Source: Prorocentrum cordatum
Taxonomy: Eukaryota; Sar; Dinophyceae; Prorocentrales; Prorocentraceae
Assembly: GCA_963575745.1 (NCBI GenBank)
Contig: CAUYUJ010000669.1
Coordinates: 856,501-920,500 of the forward strand
DNA length: 64,000 nucleotides
Reading direction: 5' to 3'
Shown piece after piece: positions 46,538 to 59,040 of the stretch; position 1 is the stretch's first letter; each line of letters begins with the position of its first letter. Both the position numbers and the translations under genes were made by a program. A model generated the notes under the pieces. It did no database searches. It saw only the letters and a list, made by a program, of their open reading frames with translations, and was not told the DNA's origin.

Positions 46538-48293
46538 TTAGGTTTCCTGGGGCCGAGTGGCGCGGTGAAACGAGCTGCCATTTTGGCGTTCGGCACGCAG
46601 CGAGCGCACGCAGACGCCGCGCGTGCATGTCAGCACGGGTGCTGGGTGCGCGTGTAGAAAACACTGCAGCACCCTCCCCCGCAGCGTGCAAGCACGCAGC
46701 ACGACAGAGAGGTACACACACACACACCACACACACACACACACGCACACACACACACGCACGCGCAGGCTCGGCCCAGGTCCCAGCCCGCAGACAGCAT
46801 GCGGGCTGACAGTTACGAGTTGCGAGTCGGTCCGCATCGGGGCCTGACTGGACTCAGTCAGGACGCGGTATCTCCAGCTCTCTAGGCCAGAGGAGAAAAA
46901 CACGTGTGGCGGGGGTGCGTATTTCTCTTCCCCACTCTTCCGCCCACCCCACCCCCCCGATCCCCCACCGGCCTAACCCCTGCCCCCCGCTCCCCGCCCC
47001 CGCGGATCTCGAGCCGTCGCCGCCTGCCCCCCCTCCGCGCCCGACAGAGTCAGAGGGGCCCGACGGGCCGACGGGGTGCCCCCGCGGCTGCGTCCGACGC
47101 CCCTGGCATCGCCAGAGGGCGAAGTCAGCCGCGTCGAGGCGGCGGGGAAGGGGGGGCGGAGGAGGAGGAGGAGAAGGAGGCGGAGGAGTGGAACAGAGAC
47201 GGAAGGGAGGAGAAGGAAGGATGGTGGAATGAGAAAATGGAACAAGGCGTGATGACGGCGGGGCCTCTCCTTTTTCCCTTCTCCCGCCTCCCTTCGTCCG
47301 CCCCGCCCCCCTCTCCCTTTTCCCTCCTCGCCCCTTCCCCCACCCCTCTCCCCTTCGCCCTCATGTCCCTCCCCTTCCCCATCCCCCTCCCTCTTCCTCC
47401 TCCCCCTTTTGCTCCTCCCCCTCCTCATCCTCTCCCCCTCCTCACCTTTCTCTTCCCCCAACTTTGCTTACCCTGGGGCCCGTGCGCTCCGTTTTCTTGT
47501 TCATTATTGGCAGCGTTGCGTTTCTTCCCCTCCGAGGCCTCACGATATTTCCCCTTATGCTCCTTCCTCGAGGCCTTTCTGGCTTTCCTGTCCGCCTCCT
47601 TGTCATTGTTACAATGTACAATGGCAAGGAGGTGATGTTTTTGTTCGTTGAGTTCTTTGCATCGGTCTGAGAGCCATTAGTTCTTGTTCTCCATCTCGTC
47701 TGTTTTCATCGTGAGTTGGCACGCGACCTTAGCCCCCCCGCCTCCTCCCCCCCCTCCCTCCCCCCTCCTCTCCCCCCCCCTTCTCCCCCCCTCTTGCCTC
47801 CTGCTTCCCGCCCCGCCCGCGGCCACCCGAGGGGACAGGCCGCCACGGGCGGCCCGAGGGCGCCGCCGCGCCAGCGGGGGGGGGCACCCGAGCGGCCGTC
47901 GCCGCCGTCGTCGCCGCCGCCGTCGCCGCCGCCGAACCCCCCCTCTTACTCCCCACCCCCTCTCATTCCGAGTGGGCCGACGCTTTTTCCCGCCAGGAGC
48001 CCGCGGTGCGAAGGTGCCTAAGGCGAGAGCGCGATTCCGAAAACCAGCGCGTGTCCGAGTGGGCCCTCGGGCCGCAGGCAACCGCTGCCGCTGGCGCCTT
48101 CGGTGGAGCTCTCTATGAAGGCGCGGAACGTGTGAGCGCGCCGAAGTGGACCCTCGGACCGAATGCGACCGCTGGCAATGGGGCCTCCGATGGAACTCCC
48201 TATGGGGCTCCGCCGCTATGTCCTCGCACCCCCCCTCCCCAGACCACCCCGCTGCCCCCGCCCCTCCCTCCTCATCCATCCCCCTCCACTCCG
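46538..48293. other. Gene-free low-complexity stretch, copy 3
   Basis: Collinear with 3385-5137. It has small indels in G and C homopolymers and an 8-nt CCCCCCTC-type expansion just before the relict spliced leader. I see no gene supported here. Confidence 0.65.
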
Positions 48294-48315
48294 TCCGTGG
48301 CCATTTTGGCTCAAG
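48294..48315 (+). other. Relict spliced leader (DinoSL), copy 3
   Basis: Identical to the site at 5138-5159. Confidence 0.85.
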
Positions 48316-48653
48316 GCCGCCTGGCTCCAAAGCGGCCTGCGCGTGGCCCGAGCGCGAGCTCGCGTCCGTGGGTGCCCCCCCTTGCGCAGGTTCTTGCGCC
48401 TCGCGTTGGCTTCCTGATGTGCCGCGCGTTGGTTCGGCAGCGCGCGGCACGGGTGCTCTGCCCCCAGCCCGCCGCCCACTCGGCGGGGCGGGTTTGCGAA
48501 ATTGCGCGCGGCGTGGCAGCGCCGAGTGCCGCCTGAGCGGCCTGCGCTTTTTTTTTTTTTGCGCGACAGTGTCGCCGCGACACTGTTTTGAGACTCCTGA
48601 GCGCCGCGGCCTGCAGACTGTTTTGACATTCTTGACTACACTTTCCAGCAAAA

Positions 48654-49413
48654 CCTCAATATCCCTCCTGGAGGAGGCCGCTGCCATCATAAGCATAGGA
48701 GGCCCTCTTAGGAATCTGGCAATTGGTAGGATCGTTTCAAAATCCATACGGTTCCTTTGTAGGCCCTCCCAGGCATATGAAGAATTGGTAGGATCCTTGG
48801 GAATTCCTAGGACTACCTAGGAGGCCCTCTTAGGAATCCAGCAATTGGTAGGATCCTTAGGAATTCCTATGGTTACTTGAGAGGCCCTCTCACGAGTCTG
48901 GGAATTGATAGGATCCCTGGAAATTCCTAGGACTCCTGAGGAGGCCCTCCCAGAAATTTGGGAGGTGGTAGGACCCGTAGGAATTCTTAAAATTCTTACG
49001 GATCCTTCTCACGACTTTGGCGATGAGTCGGATCTTTGGGAATTCCTTGGATTCCTTCGGAGGCCCTCCGAGGAATCTGGGAATTGTAGGATCCGTGGGA
49101 ATCTTTCAGTTTCCCGAAGAGACCCTCTTAGGATTCTAGCGAATTCCTCAGACGAATCACATTGGAGTCGTATGCGAATCACATCGGAATCGTATACGAA
49201 TCACATAGGAATCGTATACAGACCGCATAGGAACCGCACACGAACCACACTGGAATCGTATACGGATCATGGCCAAGTCCGAGCTCGAGTACATGTGTTT
49301 AGCTGAGATCATGATCGGCCGTCGGTGGTCGGACCGATCGCAACCGCTTCTTCAGATTCTCATTGGCCGGCTTCAGGGAGAAGGGAGTTCAGTGCACCCA
49401 GAAGCGCTCTGAT

Positions 49414-49454
<41 letters not shown>

Positions 49455-50372
49455 CTAAGAAATCGGCACCTTATTGAAGCGACCCAAAAACATCGCAGCC
49501 ACTTTGGACCGATCGCAATTGGTTGCTCTCAGGAATCTGTTCATTCGTAGGATCTCCTGGAATTTGAAGGATTCCCTCGGAGGCCGGACGGGCGGGAGAA
49601 AATCCTTTGTCTTAACTTCGCCATAGCAGCGGCGGGTTCCAGAGCTTCTGCAGAGCTTCTAAAGAGCTTCTGCAGAGCTTCCGCGGAGCTTCCGCAGAGC
49701 CTAAGCAGGCCTCTCAGGAATCTGCTGATTTGTAGGATCTCCCGGATTGTTTGTTGGATCCTCTCGGAGGCCTTCTCTGAGTTCTTATGATTTCCTAGGA
49801 GGCCCTCTCAGGCATCTGGCAATTGGTAGGATCCCTTGGAATTCCTCGGGTTCCCGAAGAGGCCCTCCCAGGAATCTGAGCAATTTGTGAGACGCCGTCG
49901 CATTCGTAGGATTGCATAGGAGGCCCTCTTAGGAATCTGGCAACTGGAGGGATCGTTTAGAATTCTTGTGGTTCCTCTTGAGGCCCTCCCAGGCATATGA
50001 AAATTTGGTAGGATCCTTGGGAATTCCTAGGACTACCTAGGAGGCCCTCTTAGGAATGCAGCAATTGGTAGGATCCTTAGGAATTCCCAGGGTTACTTGA
50101 GAGGCCCTCTCACGAGTCTGGAAATTGATAGGATCCCTGGAAATTCTTGGGATTCCTGAGGAGGCCCTCCCAGAAATTTGGGAAGTGGTAGGATCCGTAG
50201 GACTTCTTGAAGTTCTTACGGATCCATTTCATGACTCTGGCAATTGGTAGGATCCCTGGGAATTCCTAGGATTTCCTTGGAGACCCTCCCAGGAATCTGG
50301 GAATTTGTAGGATCCGCGGGAATTCTTCAGTTTCCCGAAGAGACCCTCTTAGGATTCTGGCGAATTCCTCAG
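48654..50372. repeat. About 60-bp minisatellite block, copy 3
   Basis: Collinear with 5495-7555, also without the AT-rich insertion, which shows that the uninterrupted form is the older arrangement. Confidence 0.9.
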
Positions 50373-50871
50373 ACGAATCACATTGGAGTCGTATGCGAAT
50401 CACATCGGAATCGTATACGAATCACATAGGAATCGTATACAGACCGCGTAGGAACCGCACACGGCTCACACTGGAATCGTATAAGGATCATGACCACGTT
50501 CGAGCTCGAGTACATTTAGCTGAGATCATGACCGACCGTCGGTGATCGGACCGATTGCAACCACTTCTTCAGATTCTCACTGGCCTGCTTCAGGGAGATC
50601 AGAGCACGCAGAAGCGTTCTTATGATCTCTATCTGAACCGACGCCTTATTGAAGCGGCCCCAAAAACATCGCAACCATTCCGGACCGATCGCAACTGGTT
50701 GTGATCAGTCCGAAGTGGACAAATCCAAACAATCCAAATGAAATCACATGGGTTCTGCTGGGATTCTTGACCCAGAAATCCAAACAAAATCCCAATGGAA
50801 AAACATGGTTTGGTGCCCCCCAGGCTTCGCAAACAGTGTGATTTCACACGGATCGCTGCTCCCTCGAGTCT

Positions 50872-51055
<184 letters not shown>

Positions 51056-51899
51056 CCCCCGAAGGCGCGCGAAGCCTGGGGCGCCGCCCGGCGGCTGCCG
51101 CCGGCGGCGGGGCCCAGCCGAAGAACGGGGCCCCTGCCCCGCCTCTCCCGAAGGGTCCGCCGCCTTCGCGGACAAAGCCGTCGCCGCCAGGGTCGCCGCC
51201 GCGGCAGCGGGCGCAGGCTGGCGCGCGCGCCGCGCCGCCGCCGCCCCCGCCGTCGGCGCGCCGTCGCGGACGGAGCAGCAGACGCGCGGGGGACCTCCCC
51301 CGCCGTCTGGGCCGCCGCCGTCGGGCCCGCTGGCGCCAGGGCCCCCGCCGGCGTCCCCCTCGCAGGACAGAGGTATAGGGCGTGCGCAGTGGCCCGTGCC
51401 GCCGGTGCTTCCAGGCGCGCTGCGCCGCCCGAGCCAATGCCGCGGTCGGCATCGGGGTCGCAGCTGGCAGGCGAAGCGCGGGCGAGGGGCCGTCCACCAG
51501 TCCGCAGCATGCCCATCCGAAGGCGGCCTCTGCGGCCTCACCTACCCGCGCCAGGTAGAAAAGACGTACCACGCCTCCAAGGCAGCCTGAGCAGAAGGCG
51601 CCCTCGCAGAACGCGAGAAGCTCTCGACTCCGCGATTCGTTGACAGAAGGACACGGGCCCGTTCCAGGAGCGGAGTCAATGGAACCTGGTGGTGTTAGGG
51701 TTCAGTCTTTAGTCCATGTGGCATGAATCGGAAGGGCGCAATGGGCCCCTGGTGGTCGGTGGCTCCCACCCCGCGAGGGGGCGCGTGGATCTCGCCCTGG
51801 AGATGGCGACCAGTCTGGCTGAACTCACCTATGCCCAGATGGTCGAGCATATGCGACGCGTGAGCTTCGCCCGGTGCGGCGCCGCCTCCTCCGCGATAT

Positions 51900-52181
51900 A
51901 TGAGGCATCCGCCATGCACTCTAGACCCCCTTGGGCAGGACGTCCTGGCCCACGGCAGGCAGCGGCGCCCAATGCAAGAGTGGCGCAACGGACCCAGGAT
52001 CGCTGCTTGGACAGGCATGTCGCACAATGGCATACAATATTTCGACGTGGATATCATGCCCCTGCTAGATCCGACGACAATCTTTCACGCGGGGGATGGT
52101 GCGAAGCGGTCGGCGAATCTGCTGCGGTACGAGCTCCACGGTCAATGCGGGGGCGCTTCGGCCATAGCTATGGTGGGTTGA
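51900..52181 (+). CDS. Possible small or partial gene, copy 3
   Basis: The same 93-aa frame; its stop codon is only 3 nt from the array breakpoint. Confidence 0.3.
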   Translation: MRHPPCTLDPLGQDVLAHGRQRRPMQEWRNGPRIAAWTGMSHNGIQYFDVDIMPLLDPTTIFHAGDGAKRSANLLRYELHGQCGGASAIAMVG

Positions 52182-52207
52182 TCTCGACAGGGTAGAGGAC
52201 GCTGTGA

Positions 52208-54061
52208 AGCTCGGCGACGAGAACCACTACTGCTCGAGGTGCGGGCGCCGAGTTCGCGCATGTCCTGGGTGGAAGTAGGGGGGTCACGGGCAAGGATCGC
52301 ATCTGGAGTTTCGCAGCCAACGGGGCCAGCGGGAAGTTGCACTTCCAGCTGGGACAAGAAGTCCTCGAGCAGGTCAAGCATATGGCCGGCTTACAGGCAG
52401 GATACGCCATGACCGATGGCACCTGCATGGTTGTTCTCGGTCTCGGCGATGCCCAGCCGCGGGGCATGTCGCCTAGCAGCGCCACGCGCGCAGCCTGGAA
52501 TGCTTTAGCCGGGCTATGCTTTAGCCGGGCTGCGGCGGCCGCCATCAACCGCGCGCTGTGCTTGGAGGAGGCGGGATACCAATGTCGAATGCGCTGGGCC
52601 AGGGGCTCCGAACTGCACGCGCGCGGCGCAATTCCTCTGAGGGCAACTGGCAGATCTTGCTCGCGCTGAGGGGGCGTGGCGGAGAAGCCTTTGTATTCGT
52701 TTGGAACATTTCATGGCGCGATTCGCACGCGCGCGGAGCTCAAACACGGCCTTTGCGATGAGCGGCCTGGCGGCTCTGCCGCCGCCCCTGATCGACCGAG
52801 GGCGAGGTGCCGTGTCGACTGAGCTCCCCATCGTGGGACTATTAGTCACGCGCGAGACAGGCGTTTTCCTTTCTGCCAACCCGATGGACATTCCAGACGT
52901 CCCCGGGCTTCCATCTGTGGACGTCGATTCAGCGAGGTCACCGAGCGGGTGCGCGGCGAGGGCCGCTTGCCGACGCCCGCATGGGCTGACGCCCCAGCGT
53001 TCGCGCTCCCGTTCGACGACAGTGTCTCGCTGCCTGGATGCTGCCTTCGCCCGCGCGCGCGAAAAAAGTTGGCCCCCGACGGACGCGTGGCCAACTGCAT
53101 CGCGGCGGCAGAGCATTCCGAGACAATTGACGTGGAGGTTCCGAGAGCAATAGGGCGCAGCGGGATCCGCCGACTGCGTCGGTGGCCCCCAAGGGAAGCA
53201 CGGCGACCTCCTGTCTCAGTGGCAGCCCGTGCAAGATAGCACCCTTGAACATTCGACGATGCACGGCCGGGATGCGGATCTCCTGCGCAGCGTCGATGGC
53301 AGACTAATCGGGTGCGACCGCGCGTTCGAGGCCTGCGATTCGCACCAGGAGGCCGTCGTCATCGGCTAGGGCACGGCGCGGGCCGCGCTGGCGGATGCGC
53401 TGCGAGGCAGGGTTGCCAACTGCGACAGCGAGACTGACTACGACCTCCTGGGAATACCCTATCGGGCGGTCGTCGACCCTGCCCCGCTCGCGCGCGCCCC
53501 GGCGGAGGCGACGGACCTCCGGCGGGCAGCGGAGGCGCAGAAATGGCAAGTCACCGATGCGGCGGAGGACCGCGGGGCTTGCAACCGCGCGCCCGAGGAC
53601 AAGGGCGAGCTATGCGCGAGGCCAGAGGGCGACTGCGCAGCGACCGCCAGCAGGCTCGCACTGCTCAGGTCTCCACTGATCGGGCAATCCTGGTAGCTAC
53701 ACTGCGATTCTACTGCGAAGAGACCCTGGGCGCATGCGCGGGCTTTCCCGATTGGTCCGATCGGCTCGAGACCGATGTCTTTCGCCGGCCGCGCCGCGTC
53801 GGCCCGTCGGCGGATCTGCTTGCTCGGCGCCGCGAACAGGCCGGCGTTGACCCGGTGGCATTGACGCCGACAATCGCAGAGGTTGACGCGCGTTGGGCCC
53901 CCCGTTCGCAGGAGGACTTCGCGGCGCATCGACGTGCCAATGAGGCCATGATGAGGGGGCAGACGGTGACAGCGTCGTCAGGAGATGAAGAAGAAGAGGA
54001 GGGGGGCCCAGCGGCTGGGCCGCTGGCGCTTCCCACGGGACGAGCGGGCCAGGAGCCTTAG
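52208..54061 (+). pseudogene. Decayed coding sequence next to the array
   Basis: Coding-like stretches switch frame. One frame carries TGKDRIWSFAANG and QLGQEVLEQVKHMAGLQAGY (to 52669). Another carries FLSANPMDIPDVPGLPSVDV (about 52860-52925), which continues one nucleotide out of phase as EVTERVRGEGRLPTPAWADA (52930-53150). The first frame resumes as GDLLSQWQPVQDSTLEHS, is cut by TAG at 53367, and goes on as DSETDYDLLGIPYRAVVDP. The last part (about 53650-54000) is again shifted and ends in an acidic GDEEEEE run. Repeated one-base shifts plus a stop point to a pseudogene; introns or base errors could explain some breaks. Family not recognised. Confidence 0.5.
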
Positions 54062-54250
54062 CCGAATGCGCCAGGCGCCCAGAGACGAGCAGCGTCGCGA
54101 GATGGCGGCGCGATTCCGTCGCGCGCTGATGCGCGGGCCGCCCGCGCGCTGAAGCGCGCGCCGCTTCCCGCGAGTTGCGCCCGCGGCGGGCGCAACCCGC
54201 GGGGCTGCCTCTGACGGACAGGGCCCCAGCCGAGCTATCGCATCGACGAG

Positions 54251-54730
54251 GTGCACCCCATTCTGCACAGTGGCGGCGCCCCCCCCGCCGACGCGCAACC
54301 TCCGGGCCCGCCGGCCCATGCTCTGATCGATCCATCAACCGGCGCCTATGCCCCATGCAAATCCTCGCGACTTTCGGAGATATTGCGACTGGGCGCGCGC
54401 GCCCAGCTTTCTGTCGCACGCGCGGCAGGTTCGCGTGTGTTTTTGTTTGGTTTGCTATTGCGCAACGTCTGGCGACGCGGCGCAGAGCGCGCCCCCCGCG
54501 CCATCGCGCGCAACAGTTGCGCAACGACCACGGGCTTGCACATCGACGCGTGTCTCCCCAACAACGGGTGCATAGTTGTTGGGCGAGCGCGGCTGCGCAT
54601 GGCGCGTCCGTCATAGTCGTCGGAGAAGAAGGGGGCAACATAATTGCGAGAAGTGGTGCCAGGAGTGCATCGCTGAGCAGCTCGACGCCGAATATTCCAG
54701 GGATCCAGCCTGGACAAGAAAAGAAGAAGA

Positions 54731-54731
<1 letters not shown>
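54251..54731 (+). pseudogene. Further decayed coding-like fragments ending in poly(A)
   Basis: One frame (54251-54616) reads as a plausible protein (LIDPSTGAYAPCKSSRLSEI, LHIDACLPNNGCIVVG). It is followed in another frame by HNCEKWCQECIAEQLDAEYS up to the A32 tract at 54732. It may belong to the same decayed gene as 52208-54061. Not recognised. Confidence 0.35.

Positions 54732-54763
<32 letters not shown>
54732..54763 (+). repeat. 32-nt A homopolymer
   Basis: It follows coding-like sequence on the + strand, preceded by AAGAAGAAGAC. It could be the poly(A) tail of a retroposed mRNA or a simple repeat; no AATAAA-like signal or target-site duplication was recognised. Confidence 0.85.
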
Positions 54764-54764
<1 letters not shown>

Positions 54765-55691
54765 GACGCGCGCTGAGTCGGAGCTGGGAGAGAATTCCGA
54801 CGACATCCTTCACGGTCTTGTGGTTGTTACGGGCGATGTGAGGGGGAGAAGCTTCGTGGCCGTGCCGCGAGCCCCCCGCCCCGATCCAATTGCCATGTGG
54901 ATCCAGACTGGGGCGCCAACAAGCCTGAGGTGGGCCTCGCGGGCCCGCCTGTGGCGTCGCCCGAGGGGCCGCTCGCTCGGGCGCCCGCCGCTGCGACCGC
55001 CGGGGCGCCCGGGCCCTTCGAGGGCCCCGCGGGCCGCCCAGCGGGCGCCCCGGTTTGTGCGCCATTGCAAGCGGCGAAGCCTTTCTCGGAGGACGAGCCC
55101 TACGGGCGCGAACCTGGTTCCGAGGAAAGCGGAGAGTCAGATATCCAGGAGGGTCCAGGCGAGGATGTGCAGGTAGAAGAGGATGAGCCAGAAGGGGGCT
55201 GCGCCGGCTGCGCCATTGCCCCCCCTGCCCCTCCTGCGCCGCGCGCGCGGGGGCGGCGGGGTGGGTTCGCCTTTCTCCAGCCCCTGCGCCTCTCGATGTT
55301 ATCGCCGATGCGTTGCCCTTCTTGCGGCTCAATGGCGCGCCGACTCCGCCGCGGGATCGCTAGGTTGCGACGAGCTGTTGCGATTGATCAGGGGGGGCCG
55401 GATGGCAGCCCACCATGCGCGGCAACATGCAGGAAGCAACGTGCACGGCCCTTTACTGCTCTCGATGGAGGAGGAGGAGGTGGAAGCAGGCATTCAGGGG
55501 ATTGCCTTTGGCACCGCAGGAAGTTGGGAGGCGCGCGGCGCTGGCCCCTGGGGGGGCGCGGGGCCCCGCCGGGGTCAGCCGCGCGGCCGCGAGGACTTTC
55601 GCCGGCGACGTGTCGTTGGAAGAGCTAGGGCAGATGGCTGGAGAGCAACGCCAGATCGCATACCGGTTCCTCGGTTCACGATTCAACGCGA

Positions 55692-56156
55692 TTGAGTCCC
55701 AGGGGGCGCCCAGTGCGGCTCATGTGCCAGTCCCTGACCAGCCCGCGCATTATTTTTGCAGTGGCATCTTGGATGAAGGGGCCGAGCAGATGGCCTCGCG
55801 CAGACGGTGATTTCATTTCTGGGAGATGGCTAGAGGCGAAGCTCGCGGTCAAAATGGTCGAGGCGGAGGGATCTGATATGGCCTGGGCGCGCTTCCTGCG
55901 CGCCCTTGCCATGCTACCCGACAACGCCGTTCGCGCCCTCGGCGTCAAGATCGTTGAAAACAACGAGGAGACCGTTGCCGTGCCGTCCACCTTGGACAAG
56001 AGCTGCGGGCGCATTCGGCCGCTCGGTGACTGCGTCACCAGCGGTCGCGAAATTGCGCGACCCACGATGAAGCCGCTTCTGCTTTGTGCCTGTATGGGGC
56101 CAACCCTTGCGAGTCACATTGCTCAATCGACTCTATCTAAGATGCGAGTCGATTGA
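55692..56156 (+). CDS. Possible gene fragment (154 aa)
   Basis: The open frame is protein-like from about 55810: GRWLEAKLAVKMVEAEGSDM, ARFLRALAMLPDNAVRALG, VKIVENNEETVAVPSTLDKS, then a Cys-containing tail. Upstream coding-like sequence (SLEELGQMAGEQRQIAYRFL, 55615-55680) is in another frame, so the start is not resolved and the piece may be an exon or a pseudogene fragment. No family recognised. Confidence 0.4.
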   Translation: MSPRGRPVRLMCQSLTSPRIIFAVASWMKGPSRWPRADGDFISGRWLEAKLAVKMVEAEGSDMAWARFLRALAMLPDNAVRALGVKIVENNEETVAVPSTLDKSCGRIRPLGDCVTSGREIARPTMKPLLLCACMGPTLASHIAQSTLSKMRVD

Positions 56157-56385
56157 CAGGCATCAGCATGCTGCCATTGTTGCCCTTGTGATCTCGCCTC
56201 CGCAATCCAGTTATTGGCCTGAAAGGTGGTTGCGGATTCCCGCACCGGCTGCGGCTGAATGGATGGTCGAGAGACTGCAGCGCGCAAGGCCTCGACGCCA
56301 GCGTCTACGATGTCGACGACCCAGGCGGGATGTCTGGCCTATGTCTCGCGACGCCTTCGTCGCGGAATTTCGACGGCGCTGATGT

Positions 56386-56800
56386 TTGGTGCCCCTTGGC
56401 GGCCCGTTGGCCGCGGGGTTCAGGCCGCGTTGGAGCGATGCGCATCAGGTCTTCCGAGACGCCGTCGCCGGCGCCTTGGCCCCGACTGCGTCGTGGGCCG
56501 AGGCGTTCGACAGTGGAACTCACAGAGCCAAGGTCAATCCGCAAAGCAGGTCAGGGCGTGTCGCTTGGATGCGACATCGCGCGATTTTTTGTTGGATCCA
56601 TGATGGCGAAGGGGGCGCCTTCGCGCCGAGCCGATGGTCATTGGTCCTAAACATGATACCCTTACCCGGGGTCGGCCTGGGTGAACAGGGCCGCCCGCTG
56701 GATCGGGCGCTGGCCACTGCGCCCGATCAGCCTGCCGCGCGCGCGCTGTTTCAGCAACGACGCGCTGAACGGCTGGTTGATTGCAGCGCCAGGGGCGTCT
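56386..56800 (+). pseudogene. Coding-like fragment
   Basis: One frame reads FRDAVAGALAPTASWAEAFD, LNMIPLPGVGLGEQGRPLDR and RALFQQRRAERLVDCSA. The same frame stays open to 57834 but becomes Arg-rich and loses protein character after about 56800. Not recognised. Confidence 0.3.
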
Positions 56801-59040
56801 GGGGGCATTGGGGGTGCCCGCGGGGTTTAGAACAGCATTGGAATGGTGGTGCCTGTCCGAGTTGGGGACAGGCGCCACCTTTCCGTTGCGTTTGGGCCTG
56901 CCTGCAGCAGCGTCGTTGCAATCTCGCGCTCCCCCGGGGGCCGCTGCGGCCGCGTTCGGGGGCGCTCTCGGGGGCCGCGCGCGCGCCAGAGAGCGATTTC
57001 GACCTGCCCCCTCCCCCCCGCCCCTTGCCACCCCGCCAGGGCAAGGGCGCGGGTATCTTGCGCGTTCGAGAGATGGAGTGCAAACCGGGCACACCCTGCC
57101 CCCGCCATGGGGCGACGGGCGTTTTATTTTTTCGAGCGCGCGCAGGAACCGCCGTGGCATGCTCCATCGCCGTCGCTGTCGGGAGCCCGTTTTCTTCTGT
57201 TTGGAGATTGCGCCTCTCGCTCGGTGCATCCGGCGCGGCCGCGGTATCAAATTGGGCTCGCCGAAGTGCTCGGCGAGACAATCGACCAGAAGACCGCGGG
57301 CTGCGCCCCCTGCCCTTTGCCTCCCAAGGTTCCGAAGGCATCGATGTCGAGTCGAGTGGCAGGCGCGAGGGTCCAGAAGACTCAGGACGAGCGGTTCCGA
57401 CCCGACTCAGAGGGTGCCCGCTTTCGTCGAAGCCAGGACCTGCAGGGCAAGACGGCGTTTCAGCGCGATCTCATGGCCGTTCTCGCCCGGCGCCCCGCGT
57501 CGCGCGACGACGCGACGCCCGCCGCGTCGCGGGCAGATCGCCCGGCGGCAGACAAAGGTTCAGAAATTGGGCAAACGCCGGATCAAAGAGCAGGCGCGCG
57601 CTGGCATCTTCGCAACTGGCCCCGATGCGCCGGCGCATTCGCGTGTCTGGTGGCCACGCGCGCATCCGCAGGCGGATTGCCTCCCAGGATAATGGTTTTG
57701 TATTATTCTCGAGCCGTTCGACTGGGCTTGCGCTCGCCGCGCCGACGCCGATGCCGAGGAATTGTCGACAGGATGGGGGCAGCGGGTCGCCGCGCAGGGT
57801 CGCCCCGAGAAGTTCCCGACGCTTCTCCATTTGAGGGGCGAGATGGAGCGGGGGATGTTGGAGTGCTGAGGGCCGCTGAAGGACATTGACCCCGCGGTGA
57901 CAGAAGACGGGGGCCTGGCACCTGCCGACTGCGTCGGCAGCGCGGCAGACCCAAGTGATCAGGGCAAGCAGGGCGGCGAGCGCCCGCAATCTGTCCTGCC
58001 CAGGGCCCGCTCCGCGGCCGCGCGCGCGTCGACCGGGGGCTAGGGGCGCGGCGGCGCCATGGGTGAGCGCTCGAAGCGCCGCGGGAGTTAAGGGCCACAG
58101 GATCGGCGGACTACGCGGCGACAGGTGCGCCCGCGCCCGGCCCCGCAGCGGAGCGGTGCAGCGCGCGGACGTCCGATTGAGGGCTGCGGAGGAGGTGGAA
58201 AATGGGCACCCTCCATGGCGCTCGGACTCACGGGCCCAGGGGCCCGGGCAGCTGGCAGGGCTGGAGCAGCGGTCAGGGCTGAGACGACCAATAGCATAAT
58301 GATTGGCGCTGGTGAAAAGATGGTGGATGAACAGTGGGGCGTTTTGGAGCTGTGCCCCGAGCGCTCTCCTGAATGTTTGGGAGCTGTGTTCCGAGCGTTA
58401 TGTCGCGCCGCGGCGTGGCTGCGGGCCGCGGGCCTGATGGGCCGAACGTTGGGTGGCGGGCGCCAGCGCGCTCCTTCTCTCCGCGTGGGGCTCGTCGGCT
58501 GGTATGTGGCTTGTCCCGTAGAGCCTTGTCACGAGTGCCCCCCCTTCTTCTGGCGCCCGGCGCCGTGGCGTTTTTGCGGCTGGCGCCAGGGGGGGCCGAG
58601 GCGCCCTTGGGAGGGGGTGAAGGCTGATTCAAGCTCTGGGGACGCGCCGCAATTCAGTTCGCGCGTCCCACCGCATTTCAATGCTGCGCAGGGAGGCCGC
58701 CAGGGAAAAAGTTCAAAACGCCCCCCTCGCTATATTTTTATCCCTGCCACTTCCCCCCCCCCAAATGAGGTTTGGCAGTGCAGGCGTAGCGAAACCCCGC
58801 CGCAGCTATCTGTGCCAGCTACGCAACAAAGAAGTGCGCGCGCCCTCCCCTCGCCCAGGCCGGGCCTCCTCGCGCATCATACGCGTTCACATTTGTGCAT
58901 TTGCTAGCCGGACGTGCTTGAGCTACGGCGGGAAGTTCGCTCCGCGCCGATACCTAAGATCTCTATTGGAGTAGTATCTGCACGAACGCGCTGAAGTATA
59001 ACAGCAATAACCGGCGAACCGGATGAACTTATTGCCTCGT
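56801..59040. other. GC-rich stretch without a supported gene
   Basis: Many overlapping open frames on both strands reflect base composition. A hairpin with 14-bp arms, one mismatch and a 7-nt loop lies at 56845-56858 / 56866-56879. From about 58640 the sequence becomes more mixed and leads into the satellite. Confidence 0.5.

Noticed and set aside
53151-53153. TAG in the 52701-53153 frame as a third in-frame TAG case
   Set aside because: At that point another frame carries the coding-like sequence, so the TAG is probably not in the reading frame.
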